Both the position numbers and the translations under genes were made by a program. From contig JAULJL010000005.1 in the NCBI GenBank assembly GCA_030761205.1, positions 11,681,501-11,745,500 on the forward strand: a DNA stretch of 64,000 nt. The letters are read 5' to 3'. Under the pieces are notes generated by a model. That model saw only the letters and a program-made list of their open reading frames with translations. It searched no databases and had not been told where the DNA came from. Positions 33,430-45,223 of the stretch are shown piece after piece. Source of the DNA: Fremontodendron californicum (taxonomy: Eukaryota; Streptophyta; Magnoliopsida; Malvales; Malvaceae). Within the stretch, counting starts at the first letter, position 1. Each line of letters starts with the position of its first letter.

Positions 33430-34345
33430 ATTACATTTTAAGTTAGATGCACTCATGTCATAATTATTTTTCTAAGTTGAAGAGAAAATGAGACTTGAAA
33501 ATGGCTAAAGATTAGACCGGATAATATTGAATATGACACGATTACACGATACGGAAAAATAATTAAAATACGATACAAAGCATGACACGACACGAAAAAA
33601 AATAACACGAACACGACATGAATACACGAATGTGTCAAAATCTATATAAAACGAATTATCAATGTGTCAAAATTTATATAAATATATAATATCTTAAATA
33701 CAATTATGACACGAAAAAATGATACGGATACACAAATTGTCAGATTTATTAAAAACTGCGAGTAGAGCTACTCATGGGCCGGGCCGTGGCTCGATTTTTT
33801 TGGATTTCCTTACCCAGGCCCTGCCCCATATTTACTATTCATATATATTAAAAAAATATATTTTTTAATTTTTTTCTATATATTTTTATAATTAAATTTA
33901 AAAAATATATTTTTTTTATTAGGTGAACAGTGATCTGGGCCTGGTTGGGCCGGCCCGGATCACTAAAATACATGTCTAGACCCGATCTAATACGGACTGA
34001 ATCTGGTTGCCCGCCCGGCCCGTGAACAGGTCTAACTGCGAGCAAGTCATTTGATTCTGATTTTTTTTTTTTTCAATTAATTAATTGTTTTAAAGTCTAG
34101 GAAGTCATGGGAGAAACCCAGTTGATGGGGAAACAAGAATTCAGAGAGCAATGAGTTAGTCTTCAAGTCACATATCAAAGAAATTTCAATAAGTTGGAAA
34201 AGGGAGAATTTGAGTTGGAAAGTAGCCATAGAAGACTGGCAAGTTATTTGAGTCAATATCAAACAATTACTTCGATATGAAGGCAGCTAAGCCCAATTAA
34301 GAGCAAAGCAAAGTGACTGTTACTTGCGAGTTATGAGAATAAAAT
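33430..34345. repeat. Duplicated intergenic segment, copy R3
   Basis: Same segment as R1 and R2, starting TTTTAAGTTAGATGCACTCA and ending near GAGCAAAGCAAAGTG. It is interrupted by the MITE at 33763-34034. No gene is seen. Confidence 0.7.
33763..34034. mobile_element. hAT-like MITE (272 bp) with a perfect 8-bp target duplication
   Basis: The ends TAGAGCTACTCATGGGCC and, on the other strand, TAGACCTGTTCACGGGCC are inverted repeats. ACTGCGAG flanks both sides (33755-33762 and 34035-34042). The eight-base duplication and TAG start fit the hAT superfamily. There is no coding capacity. Confidence 0.85.
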
Positions 34346-34532
34346 TATAATCGTTTGATTTCCAAAATATTGAAAAAGAAAGGTGGGAAGGGAGGGGTAA
34401 ATGTTTTGGTTGCCCGCTCTCCTTCTCCTCCAATTAAAACATCTTTTCTCATTTCTTTTTCTTTTCCTATTTGTTATATTTTGTTAAATCAAAGTAATTT
34501 ATTTTTAGAAAATTTAGTTAAGACCAACATTA
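34346..34532. other. AT-rich intergenic DNA
   Basis: This short unique-looking stretch includes a purine-rich run. No gene is seen. Confidence 0.5.
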
Positions 34533-35031
34533 AGGGTTTGCTTGATATGGTGGAAAGAAAATTGGAAAGATAAAAATTGAAAGAAAAGAAAAGTGAAAAG
34601 ATAGAAAATATATTTTTTCTTTTTATTGGTGTTTTTGGTAGTAAAGATGGAAAAGTGAAAAGAAAAATAATTTTCTTTCTACCCATTGCTTGGTATGATT
34701 GAAAAAGGAAAGGGAAGGAAAGAAAATAAAAAGTATATTGTTTTACCATTATATCCATTGTAAGTTAAGATGAAAAAAATAAAATTTAAAAAATAATGGA
34801 TAATATTGTAAATATACACATTTGACTCACACCACTTTCATTTTCTTTTCTCTTTTCTTTTCAATTTGGAATGATTTGTTTTTGTTAATAGGTGTGAAAA
34901 ATGATAATTTTTCTTATTTTCTTTCATCTCACTTTTCTTTCTTACCAAGTACACTCAAAATTAATTTTCTTTCCACTTTTCCACTTTCCTCTATCCATCC
35001 TTCTACTTTTTCACTTACCAAGCACACCCTA
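34533..35031. mobile_element. Probable MITE with long inverted ends
   Basis: The left end AGGGTTTGCTTGATATGGTG and the reverse complement of the right end, TAGGGTGTGCTTGGTAAGTG, pair imperfectly over several tens of bases. The interior is a purine/pyrimidine mirror of GAAAAG and CTTTTC runs. GGGTGTGCTTGGTA-type ends are common in plant MITEs. No clean target duplication was found. Confidence 0.5.
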
Positions 35032-35504
35032 GGTGTTCTGGGCTATAAAATTTGATTGTCTTGGGTTTAAATAAAAAAAATTAAAAAATAAAAATTTCAA
35101 AGCGCAATTTTATTTTATTTTCCAAAATATAAATTTTAAGTTTAAAAAAAATTCAAAATTGTATCCTTAATATTGCAAATGTTAAACCCTTGTCAGTTTG
35201 GGATAAATTGGAAAACAAATAGGTGTGTACACCCACTATGCCCTCTTTTTTCAATAATTTTTTATTTTATTAATTTATTTTTTTATAAATTTTTTTAAAT
35301 TATTCATTTTTTAACTTTTTCATTTTCATTTTTTTCATTAGTTTATTTTTATTTTTTATTTAAAGGTTTTCAAATTATTTATTTATTTAATATAAAATAA
35401 TTTATCAATACACTCTTACATTAACATTTTTAAAGGTAATTTTTTATTCTCACCTCACCATCACTACTGCTTTGTTATTCAAACACATAATTCATCATTG
35501 ATTT
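35032..35504. other. AT-rich intergenic DNA
   Basis: Long T- and A-rich runs, nothing recognisable. Confidence 0.6.
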
Positions 35505-36465
35505 TGTTAGAAGAAAAGAAGAAGAGAGAAAGCAAGATTACAAGAACACAAAGGAATACGTGGTTCGGCCATGGTAGCCTACATCCATGGGAATAGACTC
35601 AAAGGGTTACATTGCTGATATTATTGAATTGCATCTTGGTCTATACAGGAGTGTCCTATTTATACATGAGGGTTTTCACCATTTAAGGAAAGAATCACCA
35701 CAGTAATAATTACAATAATATTGGAATTGTAATCTGAATCAGAATCAAATCGGATCCCTAAGATTACTCTAATTACGTTTATTACTTTAACACCCCTTCT
35801 CAAACTCAAGGTGGTATTGTAAATACTAACTTGAGTTTGTTAACCAATAAGAGAACATTGGTGGAACACATGACACAAAAATCTGACGTGATGTAACACG
35901 CAGTAAGAATAGGGAGGCATGGCGTAACACGTGACAGAAAAACGTGGCGTAACGCGTTGCAGGAAAATCTTGGCGTGGTTTAACATGCAGCAGGTACAGA
36001 AAACATGGCGTAACACGTTGCAGAAAAACGTGGCGTAACACGTAGCAGGTACAGAAAATATGGCGTAACACGTTGTAAGAAAATCTGATGTGGTGGAACA
36101 CGCAGCAGGAAACGTGGCGAAACAGACAGCAGGAGAACACAGACAAAAGATCATAACAAACCTTAGCTCTGATACCATGTTAGAAGAAAAGAAGAAGAGA
36201 GAAAGCAAGATTACAAGAACACAAAGAAATACGTGATTCGCCCATGGTGGCCTACATCCACGGGAATAGACCCAAAGGGCTACATTGCTGATATTATTGA
36301 ATTGTATCTTAGTCTATACAGGAGTGTCCTATTTATACACGAGGGTTCTCACATCTGAAGAAAAAATCACCACAGTAATAATTACAATAATATTGGAATT
36401 GTAATCTCAATCAGAATCAAATCAAAATTCCTAAGATTACTCTAATTACATTTATTACTTTAACA
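35505..36465 (-). mobile_element. TRIM (terminal-repeat retrotransposon in miniature)
   Basis: Two 288-bp terminal repeats (35505-35792 and 36178-36465), both TGTTAGAAG...TTTAACA, enclose a 385-bp interior. TGGTATCAGAGC lies directly against the right repeat on the minus strand (36166-36177) and is the initiator-Met primer site. A purine tract, TTGAGAAGGGG, lies against the left one. TATAAATAG is in the repeat at 35656-35664 (minus). The repeats differ at a noticeable number of positions, so the copy is older than the copia element. The flanks GATTT and GAGTT agree at four of five bases. The interior is non-coding and mostly tandem repeat. Confidence 0.9.
35870..36130. repeat. Tandem repeat inside the TRIM, about 25-30-bp units
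   Basis: Repeated GGCGTAACACGTTGCAG and AAAACGTGGCGTAACACG motifs with variable spacing. They create Cys/Phe/His-rich open frames on the minus strand that are not genes. Confidence 0.85.
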
Positions 36466-36906
36466 GAGTTTAATCTCACCACTACCCGAACCGAGCTCAA
36501 GCATTAAGAAGCTCGAGCTCGAATTGAACTCGTAGCTCGAAACTCGACTCGAGCACAATCGAGTTTCATCTTTAAAACTCGAGCTCGATCGATTAAACTT
36601 GATTAGGCTCTTTAACCTAGTAAAAAAGGAGAGCTCGATTCCCATGCTTGACTTCAAACTCGATTATTTGTGCGCGAGCTCGAGTTCGAATTGATATTTT
36701 TTAATACTAATTAAAAATAATAAAAAAGTTCGATTACACTCGCGAGCTACTCGAGCCAGGCATTAAGATACTCGAACTCGACTTGCTTGATAGCTCGAGC
36801 TGCTCGAGCTTTAACTTGGCTCGACAATGATTGAATCGAATTCGAGTTTATTTCAAGCCAAACCTGAGTGGTTTGCGAGCATATGTTACTCCATTTACAC
36901 TCCTAG
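36466..36906. mobile_element. CTCGAG-rich hAT-like MITE, left end missing
   Basis: Rich in GAGCTCGA/TCGAGCTC motifs and ending TTTGCGAGCATATGTTACTCC..TTTACACTCCTAG, like the right end of 13896-14365. The left end is absent and the sequence begins exactly at the TRIM border. Confidence 0.6.
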
Positions 36907-38383
36907 CCACAAACTAATCTAATCATCACTGTTGTTTTCAATATCACCAGATTCAAGATTATTGTCCATCCAAATGAATCCTTACTGTTCCGGTCACTTA
37001 TCAAAGAAATTTCAATAAGTTGAAAAAGAGATAAAATGACTTGGAAGGTAGCTATTGAGAGGAGACTGGCAAGTCATCTCAATATCAAACAACTACATCA
37101 ATATGAAGTTAGCCCAATTTAGAGCAAAGCAAAGGGATTGTTACTTGTGAGTTATGAGAGGAAAATTAGAATGGTTTGATTTTCAAAAAGTTGAAAAAGA
37201 AAGATGGAGTGGAAATTGGGGCAAACCATCCCCTGTCAATTTTTTATTTATTAATAATTCCAGCTTCCTGGAAAGATATGTCAAATAATGAACAACTAAT
37301 TTTCCTTAGGGAATAATTCCAGCTTCCTGGAAAGATCTGTTAATTGATAGGGTGGGTGAGATATATTTGTGATTTTGAGAGTGGTTGACTTGACCCAACT
37401 TGTCCTGGATCTTATTATCCGAATGGACTACTATTAATTACTTAATTAATTAGAATTAGGGCTGTGATTAAATATATATATATATCTCACAACAATTAAC
37501 AGTCCCCTCAATTTGAATTTTAGCTCTTGTTTAATCTCCAAAACTACTTCACCAATCCTTTTCTAAAGAAATTCTATAGCTAATTTTTGTCCCTCTCCAA
37601 TAGTAGGTAAATGAAATTCCAATTCTACTCTTTGTATATAATTATAATTGTATTAATTCTCAAATATTTTTGTTTTCGAATTTGTTGTTTTATCTTTGTT
37701 AATTAAGTTGAGGGAAAAAAAGGAGAAAAGGAAAAAGTGATGTACCATTGTTTTTCTCTATTTGGAAAATCATGCCTAAAACCATTAACAAAAAAAATAA
37801 ATTTGCTGTAATTGGTTAATTACCCGTATGCTATTCATTTTGGTCCGATTTTAGATAAAAATTACAATTAAAGTGCGGTGTTTGATTTGTCAAATTTTGA
37901 AAATTGAGACTTTTAATTTTTCATATTATTTTTACTTTATTTATTACATCAATTTTGAAATAAAATATGTAAAATTTTATAAAAATTAAAATAATAATAA
38001 ATAATGCAATTGGATTCGATTTGATTTTTTTTTTTTTTTAACTTATGAATTAAAAATCGAACCAAATCAATACTAAAAAATTGATAGAACCGAATTAAAT
38101 ACTAAAATACTATGGATCAAATAATTCTCGATTTTTTTGCTCAGCCTCTCACGTCAGGCCTCTCCTTTAAGTGCTTCTGCTATTACACTCTAGGATTTAA
38201 ATTACGGTTGTGTTTATTGTGGTTACGAGGGTAATTGATGCTATCGTAGTCAATTGCGGTAAATATTGAAGATGAATATCGACGGCAGAGACAGTCGAAA
38301 TCGCAAAATAACGACCATAACATTATATTGCGACTGCTATTTAAATCTCTAATCACACCGGAGGCTAGCTATCTGCTTTCATC
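36907..38383 (+). promoter_or_regulatory. Upstream region of the plus-strand kinase gene
   Basis: Non-coding DNA, of which 36998-38262 is duplicated at 31886-33120. A TATA-like TATTTAA lies at 38339-38345, about 40 bases before the start codon, which would leave a very short leader. No other element can be assigned from sequence. Confidence 0.45.
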
Positions 38384-41300
38384 ATGTATATGGGAAGAGT
38401 TGTCTGCAAAAACTTCTTTCTTCTGCTGCTTCTACTTGTACACCTATCTCTTTGTCGTTGCGGTGCAAAGAAACTCCATAATTACCAATGCGATAAACCC
38501 TCTTCTTGCGGCCAAATCCTCAACATCTCACACCCTTTCCGATTGAAAGGAGATCCTAAAAGAAACTGCGGTAAAACCATTTTCCAGCTGGAATGCGAGG
38601 CCGAGAACAATAAGACAGTTTTTTACTCAAAAAATGGCGTGAAGCACTACGTGCTGGCAATCAATTACCATAATTCCAGCATCAGAGTAGTTGATGCTGG
38701 TCTTCAAAAGGACAACTGCTCCTCCCTTCCTTCTCGTTCCTTCACTCCTTATGATTATTACGAGTCTTTATTTGATTTTCCATACCAAAATAAACATGTT
38801 TTATACTTGAGTTGTGAAAATCCAGTCGGTGTCGATTCCTTTCTCTACATAGAAACAAGGCCTTGTATCGACGGTGTTTATTCCTTGGTAAAAAGGCAAT
38901 ATTATTCTTATGTTATGTTGGGGAATGCTGCTGTGGGAGATATTGCAGATTTGTGCAGGATAGACATGGTAGTGAAGTCTTCTTCTGCAACAATTTACAG
39001 GGAAAATCTTTCCTATGCAGACATTCACAACGAGCTCCTCTACGGCTTTGAACTTTGGTACAGCAATCACAGCAGTTACTATGCTTGCGGTATTCTGTGT
39101 AAGTAATTTCAAACCACACTAAAATTAAAATGCGCACATATATATCCTTTCAGTTCTCACAAACAATGAGGTGCTTTTGAAGAAAATCTTGGCTTCCCCG
39201 TTATAACTTTTTCCATGAACAGATTCTGGGCTTTGGCCGATAGTAAAATATTTAGTTCGTTTTGGGGAGGCAATCGGCAGTCCAAATAGGGCTTAGTGCT
39301 GATTTTATTATATTTTTTACTCATTCAAATTGTATTGATAATGTTGTATGCTTTGTAAATATTGCAGGTATCGGATTCTTCATTACACAGGGTAAAGAGT
39401 ATTCTTAGTAGCCATTAAATACTTTTAACATTTTATTTTTCTGAGATATCTTTTTTAATTACCCAATAAATTGAACATTTTATTTGGTCATCAATATGTT
39501 TTCTTTTACTAATTTTCTTTTCAAATCTTTTACAGCTATACTTATTTATGGAGCATCATTGATTGGTAAGACCTTCTACCAAGCTAATTACCTCAATTTG
39601 CATATTGGATATATATAGAGCGAGAATGAATAGTTACATAACTGTCGTTTTTTTCAAAGTGGATGAATTAGCTAGAAAGGGATCAACTTATATTTGGTAT
39701 AAAATTAATTAGTTTTATTTATTTTCATGATTTCGTATACAATTAATATTTTAATAAACTGATCGCTGAATTTAACAAGATAATCGCACACGTCGTGCAC
39801 TTAATTAAAGTTTCGAATCGATCCGATATCTATATCATGTTGATCAAATATCGTCTTTTTAATATATATTTAACGGTTGAAATTTTTTATATCGAACAAA
39901 TAGTTAGACATTTTTAATTTACTCGAAAATTAACGTGCACAATTTACATAAATAGAGTATGAAATACAACGATCGGATTAAACAAATATAAATCGTGTAA
40001 AAAATCACGAAAACATATAAAATTAAATTAATTTTACACTAATATAAATGGATCATTCATCGATAATAAAATCTATATATATATATATATATAATAATAA
40101 GTATTAAAGTTGTCCAACTTAATTAATTGGAACCTCATCAATTGACCATATGACAAAATGGGTTGCCATGTGACAATTTCTTTATTTAGGAGGGAAAAAA
40201 GACTTAAAATAAAAAATAAAAAGGAAAGAGAGAGAGAGAGAGAGAGAGAAAGAAAGAGGAAAGAAAAAAAGAAAGGAAAATGGAAAAAAATAAATAAAGG
40301 AGAAATGAAAGCAAATAAACAAAAAACAAAGCATTGTTTGGTAGAAAAAGGTTTTGATTCATTTGATTTATTTAATTTGTTGTTTTTTATTTTATTTTGT
40401 TTTATGCAAAATTTTAAAAATATTTAGCAGAGTAAAAACATGGAATAAGAAAAATAAAATAAAAGATTAGATTAGATGATTGGTAATAGTGAAGTGAAAA
40501 AAGCCTTGACCCTTTTTTTTTTTTTTGGAAATAAAATGACTTTATATTGATTAAATAAACCAAATTACAATCTTTTGCAACAATCTCAGAAATCTCCTCA
40601 AGACATGTTTGCACCCTGTATCTATCTTCAACTAACAAAACACCTATCTTGCTAACCTGTGAGCAGCTTCATTGCCAGCTCGCTCCACATGACTAAAGGA
40701 ACAAAATTGTAAAGAGCTAGCAATTACACGAGCTTCTTCAATTAAAGGCCCCATCACTGATAGATCTTCAACATAGCTTCTGAGTGTTTTAATCATACCA
40801 AGTGCATCACTTCCAATTCTATACGGGAGTGGCCCATCTCCCTTGCAAATCTGAGTGCTCTTACTGTTGCTTGGGCTTCCAGTAGAAAGGGATCAGAAAC
40901 ATGGTTAACAGGAACTGATCCGGCAGCCATTACCTCACTACTGAGTTTCGAATAAGCATTCCAATTCCACCCCTTTTGTTGGCTGAATCTAAAGCGCCAT
41001 CAAAATTGATTTTGACTCTTGAAGGGTTAGGAGCTTTCCAAATATGCACTCTTTTTGTTGGTGCCGTTTCAGTTCTGCTCTGTGCATTTTTAGACTCCTG
41101 CAGGTAATTGTTAATTAATCTTGCCTCTGATTGTGGATCTGATTTCAAACCCTCATGTAATTCTTTATTTCGGTTTCCCCAAATCATCCAAGTGGCTACC
41201 ATAAACAACTGTACCTTAGAATCAGCTGCCGATTTGAGGGTATTAACAATCCATTCCCTCGCATCCTCTTCAACCAAATTATTCCCCTGCCACTCCATAC

Positions 41301-44300
41301 CCTGTAAGCTCCAGATTGCTCTTGCTTCTTGACATTCTCACAAGGCATTCAAGGTTGATTCCCAAGCTGCACCACATCGAAAACAACATGTCTCGGTGGC
41401 AAGGCTTTGCCGATTTAGGTTCTCTCTAGTAGGTATGATATTATGAAAGATTCTTCAATTGAAAATCTTAATCTTATTTGGAAGAGATGCATACCAAAAT
41501 TTCTGTAGTGTACTGTTGGCTTTCTCTTGTTGTTGAACTGTGAGAGAGATTAATGGTGAATCTGTACTTGCATTCAGTAGTTTATAGCAACTTTTTACTA
41601 TATAGATACCTTGTTTGTTGAAATGCCAGACTAAGGTATCTTCCTTCCCCAACTTGCTGATAGGTAACTGGCTTATAAGTTTCGCTTCCCTTGGCTCAAA
41701 ATTCCCCTGTAACACGTCATGTCTCCATTCCATAGTGTTTGAATCAATTAGGTCCTTCACATGATTAAGTTGCACATTTGTGTTTTTTGGTGTTTGAACT
41801 TTAAAAGAAGAATCACAACGTAACCAATTATCCTCCCATATCCTGATGCTCTCTCCATTGCCCACCCTCCAACGCAATCCTGCTGCCACACTCCTTTAGC
41901 GCCCCAAATACTCTTCCATGTCAAAGATGGATTGTGGCCTAGTTGTGAGTCTTGGAAGTTGCAATGTGGGAAGTACCTAGCCTTTAGAACTCTGAAAACC
42001 AAAGAATTCGAATTCTTTAGCCGTCGCCAGCCTTGTTTTCCAAGTAGAGCCTGATTAAAAGTTTCCATATCCCGAAATCCCATACCTCCAAGATGTTTTG
42101 GTCGACACATCTTCTGCCAACTCATCCAATGTATGCCTCTCGTCCCCGGTTTTGATTTCCACCAGTAATCACTTATAATGGCGTTGAGTTCTCTACACAG
42201 AGTTTTAGAGAGAGCAAAACAATTCATTGCATATGTTGGAATTGCTTGGAGGACAGCTTTGATGAAAACTTCTTTTCCTCCTTGTGATAGACACCTAATA
42301 CACCACCCTGTGAGTTTCGCTTTCAATCTTTCCTTTAGTTCTCTGAACGCCCATTTCTTCCTACGACCAACAATAGTAGGTAAACCCAAGTATTTCTCCG
42401 GATTGGCTACTGCTTGGATCCCAAACTGTTGTTTGATACTCTCCTGTCAGTTTGCCTCTGTATTACTGCTGAAAAACAGAGCAAATTTTTCAAAATTTAT
42501 TTTCTGACCTGAACAGACTTCATAGGAGTGTAGGATGCTCTTTATTGTTTCAGCTTCACGCCTGTTTGCTTCAGCGAATAAAAGGCTATCATCCGCAAAG
42601 GATAGATGGGAGATGTTTGAGCCATTTTTGCTTGCTCGAATCCATGCAAGTGTCCTTCCCTTTTAGCTTTTGCTAGGAGAGCAGATAAACCTTCACTGCA
42701 AAGCAAGAACAAATACGGGGATAAAGGATCTCCTTGTCGGAGTCCTCGCTCAGGGATAAACTCGTTAGTAGGTTGACCATTCACAAGAATAGAGTATGAA
42801 ATTGTTGAGACACAATTCATTATTAGGGAGACCCATCTAGACTGAAAACCCATTTTAAGCATAATGTCCTCTAAGAAATTCCATTCAACCGGATCATATG
42901 CTTTACTCATATCTAATTTTAGAGCAAAGTAGCCTTTGTTTTTCCTGTCTTTTTGTGCTTTAAAGTGTGGAGAAGCTCATATGCCACAAGAATGTTGTTG
43001 GTTATGAGACGACCAGGGACAAAAGCACTTTGAGATTCATCAAGACAACTAGACAAGACATGTTTAAGCCTATTTACGAGGTCTTTTGCAATAATTTTGT
43101 AAAGAACATTACAAAGGCTGATTGGGCGAAATTGGCCTATTGTTTTGGGTTCTTTGGTCTTTGGAATGAGTACAATATTTGTGTCGTTTATATCTCTAAT
43201 GTCTCCATTTCTATTCAACAAATTAAGACAAAAACTTATAACATCCTAACCTATTATATGCTAATATTTTTGATAAAAGAGAGCAGGCATACCGTCAGGT
43301 CCTGGAGCTTTGGTTGGGTTCATTTGTTAGATGGCCTCATGAATCTCCTCAGCCCTGAATTCAGATAAAAGAAACTCATTCATCATGTCAGTTACACAGA
43401 TTCCTACCCCCTCAAGGAACTCAATGTCTTGTTGTCGCCCTTGGGATGTAAATAAATTGTGAAAGTAACTAGTGGCAATCAACTGGATTTCATCCTCCTT
43501 ATTACACCAAACACCTTCGCTGTTTTCCAACCCTTGGATTACATTAAATTTCCTCCTTTGGGAAGCAGATTTGTGAAAAAAGCTTGTGTTTTTGTCGCCC
43601 TCCTTGAGTCAATTAACACGTGCCCGCTGTGCCCAAAATGTTTCTTCCCGATCAAGTTCTCTATTGAGGTCCACTCGGATTTGTGAGGCTTTGAGTAGAT
43701 TGGCATCAGTTGGGGAAAGGTGACTTAACTTGCTCAAATCATCCTTGACCGTTTTTAGGTGATAATTGTCCCAGAAAAAAAAAGGTTATGTGATGATTGA
43801 ATAATAATTTCATTGATAAAATATAATAAATAAATAAATTACATGAAGGATAATATGATTAATGTGAATAAAAATGAAAAATACATAAATGGTAGGAATG
43901 ATCTTGAAATCCATTATGTTATAAATATATTTTTATATTTAATCATTCAGGCTAAGTCGATCCAAATTATAAAAAGTCTTACCAAAACCTGGCTCATTTT
44001 AATTATTTACTCTAAAGCTGCTGCTTGTTTTATTTATTTATTTCTTCTTATAGTAGTTATTATTTTAATTCAATGCAGGACTCATGATTTGTGCAAAACA
44101 TTTGTGTGGGACGCCTTTCGTGATTGCATTTTTAATATATAAATTTCGAAGAAGACATTTGTCTATGTTTGACATAGTTGAAGATTTTCTCCAAAATCAA
44201 AATAATCTTATTATGCCTATCAACTACTCTTTTTCTGAAATTAAGAAGATGACCAATGGGTTGAAGAACAAGTTGGGTGAAGGTGGTTTTGGCTGTGTGT

Positions 44301-45223
44301 ATAAAGGAAAGCTTCGAAGTGGACGTGAGGTAGCAGTAAAGATATTAGGCAAGTCCAAATGTAATGGCCAAGAATTCATCAATGAAGTTGCTACTATTGG
44401 GAGGATTCATCATGCTAATGTAGTGCAATTAATTGGATTTTGTGCTCAAAGGTCTAAGCGTGCTCTTGTTTACGAATTTATGCCCAATGGGTCTCTTGAA
44501 AAGTATATATTCTCCGAAGAAAACAATAGCTCTTTGAGTTGCAAGAAAATCTATGAGATTTCCATTGGCGTGGCTCGAGGGATTGAATATTTACATAGAG
44601 GTTGCGACATGCAAATCTTACATTTTGATATCAAGCCACACAACATTCTTCTTGACGAGAATTTCATTCCGAAAGTGTCGGATTTCGGACTTGCGAAATT
44701 ATATCCGGTAGATGATAGTATTGTTTCTCTCACAGCAGCACGAGGTACAATGGGTTATATGGCTCCTGAGTTGTTCTATAAAAACATCGGAGGTGTCTCT
44801 TATAAAGCTGACGTCTATAGTTTTGGGATGTTGTTAATGGAAATGGCTAGCAAAAGAAAGAATTTAAACCTTTTTGCAGAGCATTCGAGTCAAATTTACT
44901 TTCCTTCATGGGTTTTTGACCAATTGATCTCGGGAAAGGAAATTGAAATTGGAGAAATCTCAAATGAGGAAAAGGAGATAGTGAAGAAGATGATGATGGT
45001 ATCATTGTGGTGCATTCAGATGAAGCCCAGCGATCGTCCTTCCATTAACAAAGTTGTCGAGATGTTAGAAAATGAAGTTGAATGCTTACAAATGCCTCCC
45101 AAGCCATTTCTTTCTTTACAGGAGACGTCAAAAGCCTATGGCAGAATCAACACGAGGCCATCAGAGTTGCCAGATCCACCAAGTGAGGACACAAATTCCA
45201 TCAGTAGTGAATCGCACCATTAA
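38384..45223 (+). CDS. LRK10L-type receptor-like kinase (GUB_WAK ectodomain), four exons
   Basis: This is a predicted cell-surface Ser/Thr receptor-like kinase of the LRK10L family, with unknown ligand. My model joins exons 38384-39098, 39368-39391, 39536-39565 and 44079-45223. All joins are phase 1 with GT/AG borders and give 637 residues. A signal peptide lies near 8-28. The GUB_WAK domain starts at about residue 35 (YQCDKPSSCG, later NCGKTIFQLEC). The C-terminal cysteine module is shorter than in the minus-strand gene and ends in YYACGILC. The two tiny exons encode hydrophobic residues of the membrane region (about 240-278), followed by the stop-transfer KFRRRH. The kinase has GEGGFGCVY (about 323-331), Lys344, HFDIKPHN with Asp440, and DFG at 458-460. 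It is non-RD (HFD), with no broken motif. Intron 3 is 4.5 kb because of an antisense LINE. Confidence 0.87.
39566..40512 (+). other. First part of intron 3 of the plus-strand kinase gene
   Basis: AT-rich intron DNA with an (AT)n run near 40075-40092 and a (GA)n microsatellite at about 40226-40250. The lysine/arginine-rich open frame across the microsatellite is not a gene. Confidence 0.7.
40513..43774 (-). mobile_element. L1-type LINE, 5'-truncated, inside a kinase-gene intron
   Basis: The 3' poly(A) reads as a T run at 40513-40526 on the + strand, so the LINE is antisense to the host gene. About 3.26 kb are present, starting between the endonuclease and reverse transcriptase. The endonuclease and ORF1 are missing, which fits incomplete target-primed reverse transcription. 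I could not define a target duplication. CCTTGACC occurs at both 40503-40510 and 43743-43750, but the second lies inside coding sequence. Confidence 0.9.
40644..43774 (-). pseudogene. LINE ORF2 remnant: reverse transcriptase, zf-RVT, RNase H
   Basis: Read leftwards: a pre-RT segment (DREETFWAQRARVN, near 43640), then reverse transcriptase at about 43330-42540. It has RPISLCNVLYKIIAK, LDMSKAYDPVEW, RGLRQGDPLSPYLFLLC and the catalytic FADD box at about 42590, now in a different frame. Next comes the zf-RVT domain at about 41900-41450 (VGNGESIRIWEDNWL). RNase H is at about 41000-40644 (RVKINFDGALD, later HVERAGNEAAHRLAR). At least four frameshifts and several stops separate these blocks. It is dead but clearly of the plant L1 group with a C-terminal RNase H. 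Confidence 0.88.

Noticed and set aside
35826..36208. Two Cys/Phe-rich minus-strand open frames resembling small secreted proteins
   Set aside because: The cysteine pattern mirrors the CGTAACACG tandem repeat of the TRIM interior, and the frames cross the primer site and terminal repeat.
40158..40427. Lys/Arg/Glu-rich frame in intron 3
   Set aside because: It covers a (GA)n microsatellite and A-rich DNA and has no recognisable domain.
43743..43750. CCTTGACC as a target duplication of the LINE (partner 40503-40510)
   Set aside because: The right-hand copy lies inside LINE coding sequence that continues to about 43774, so the match is probably chance.
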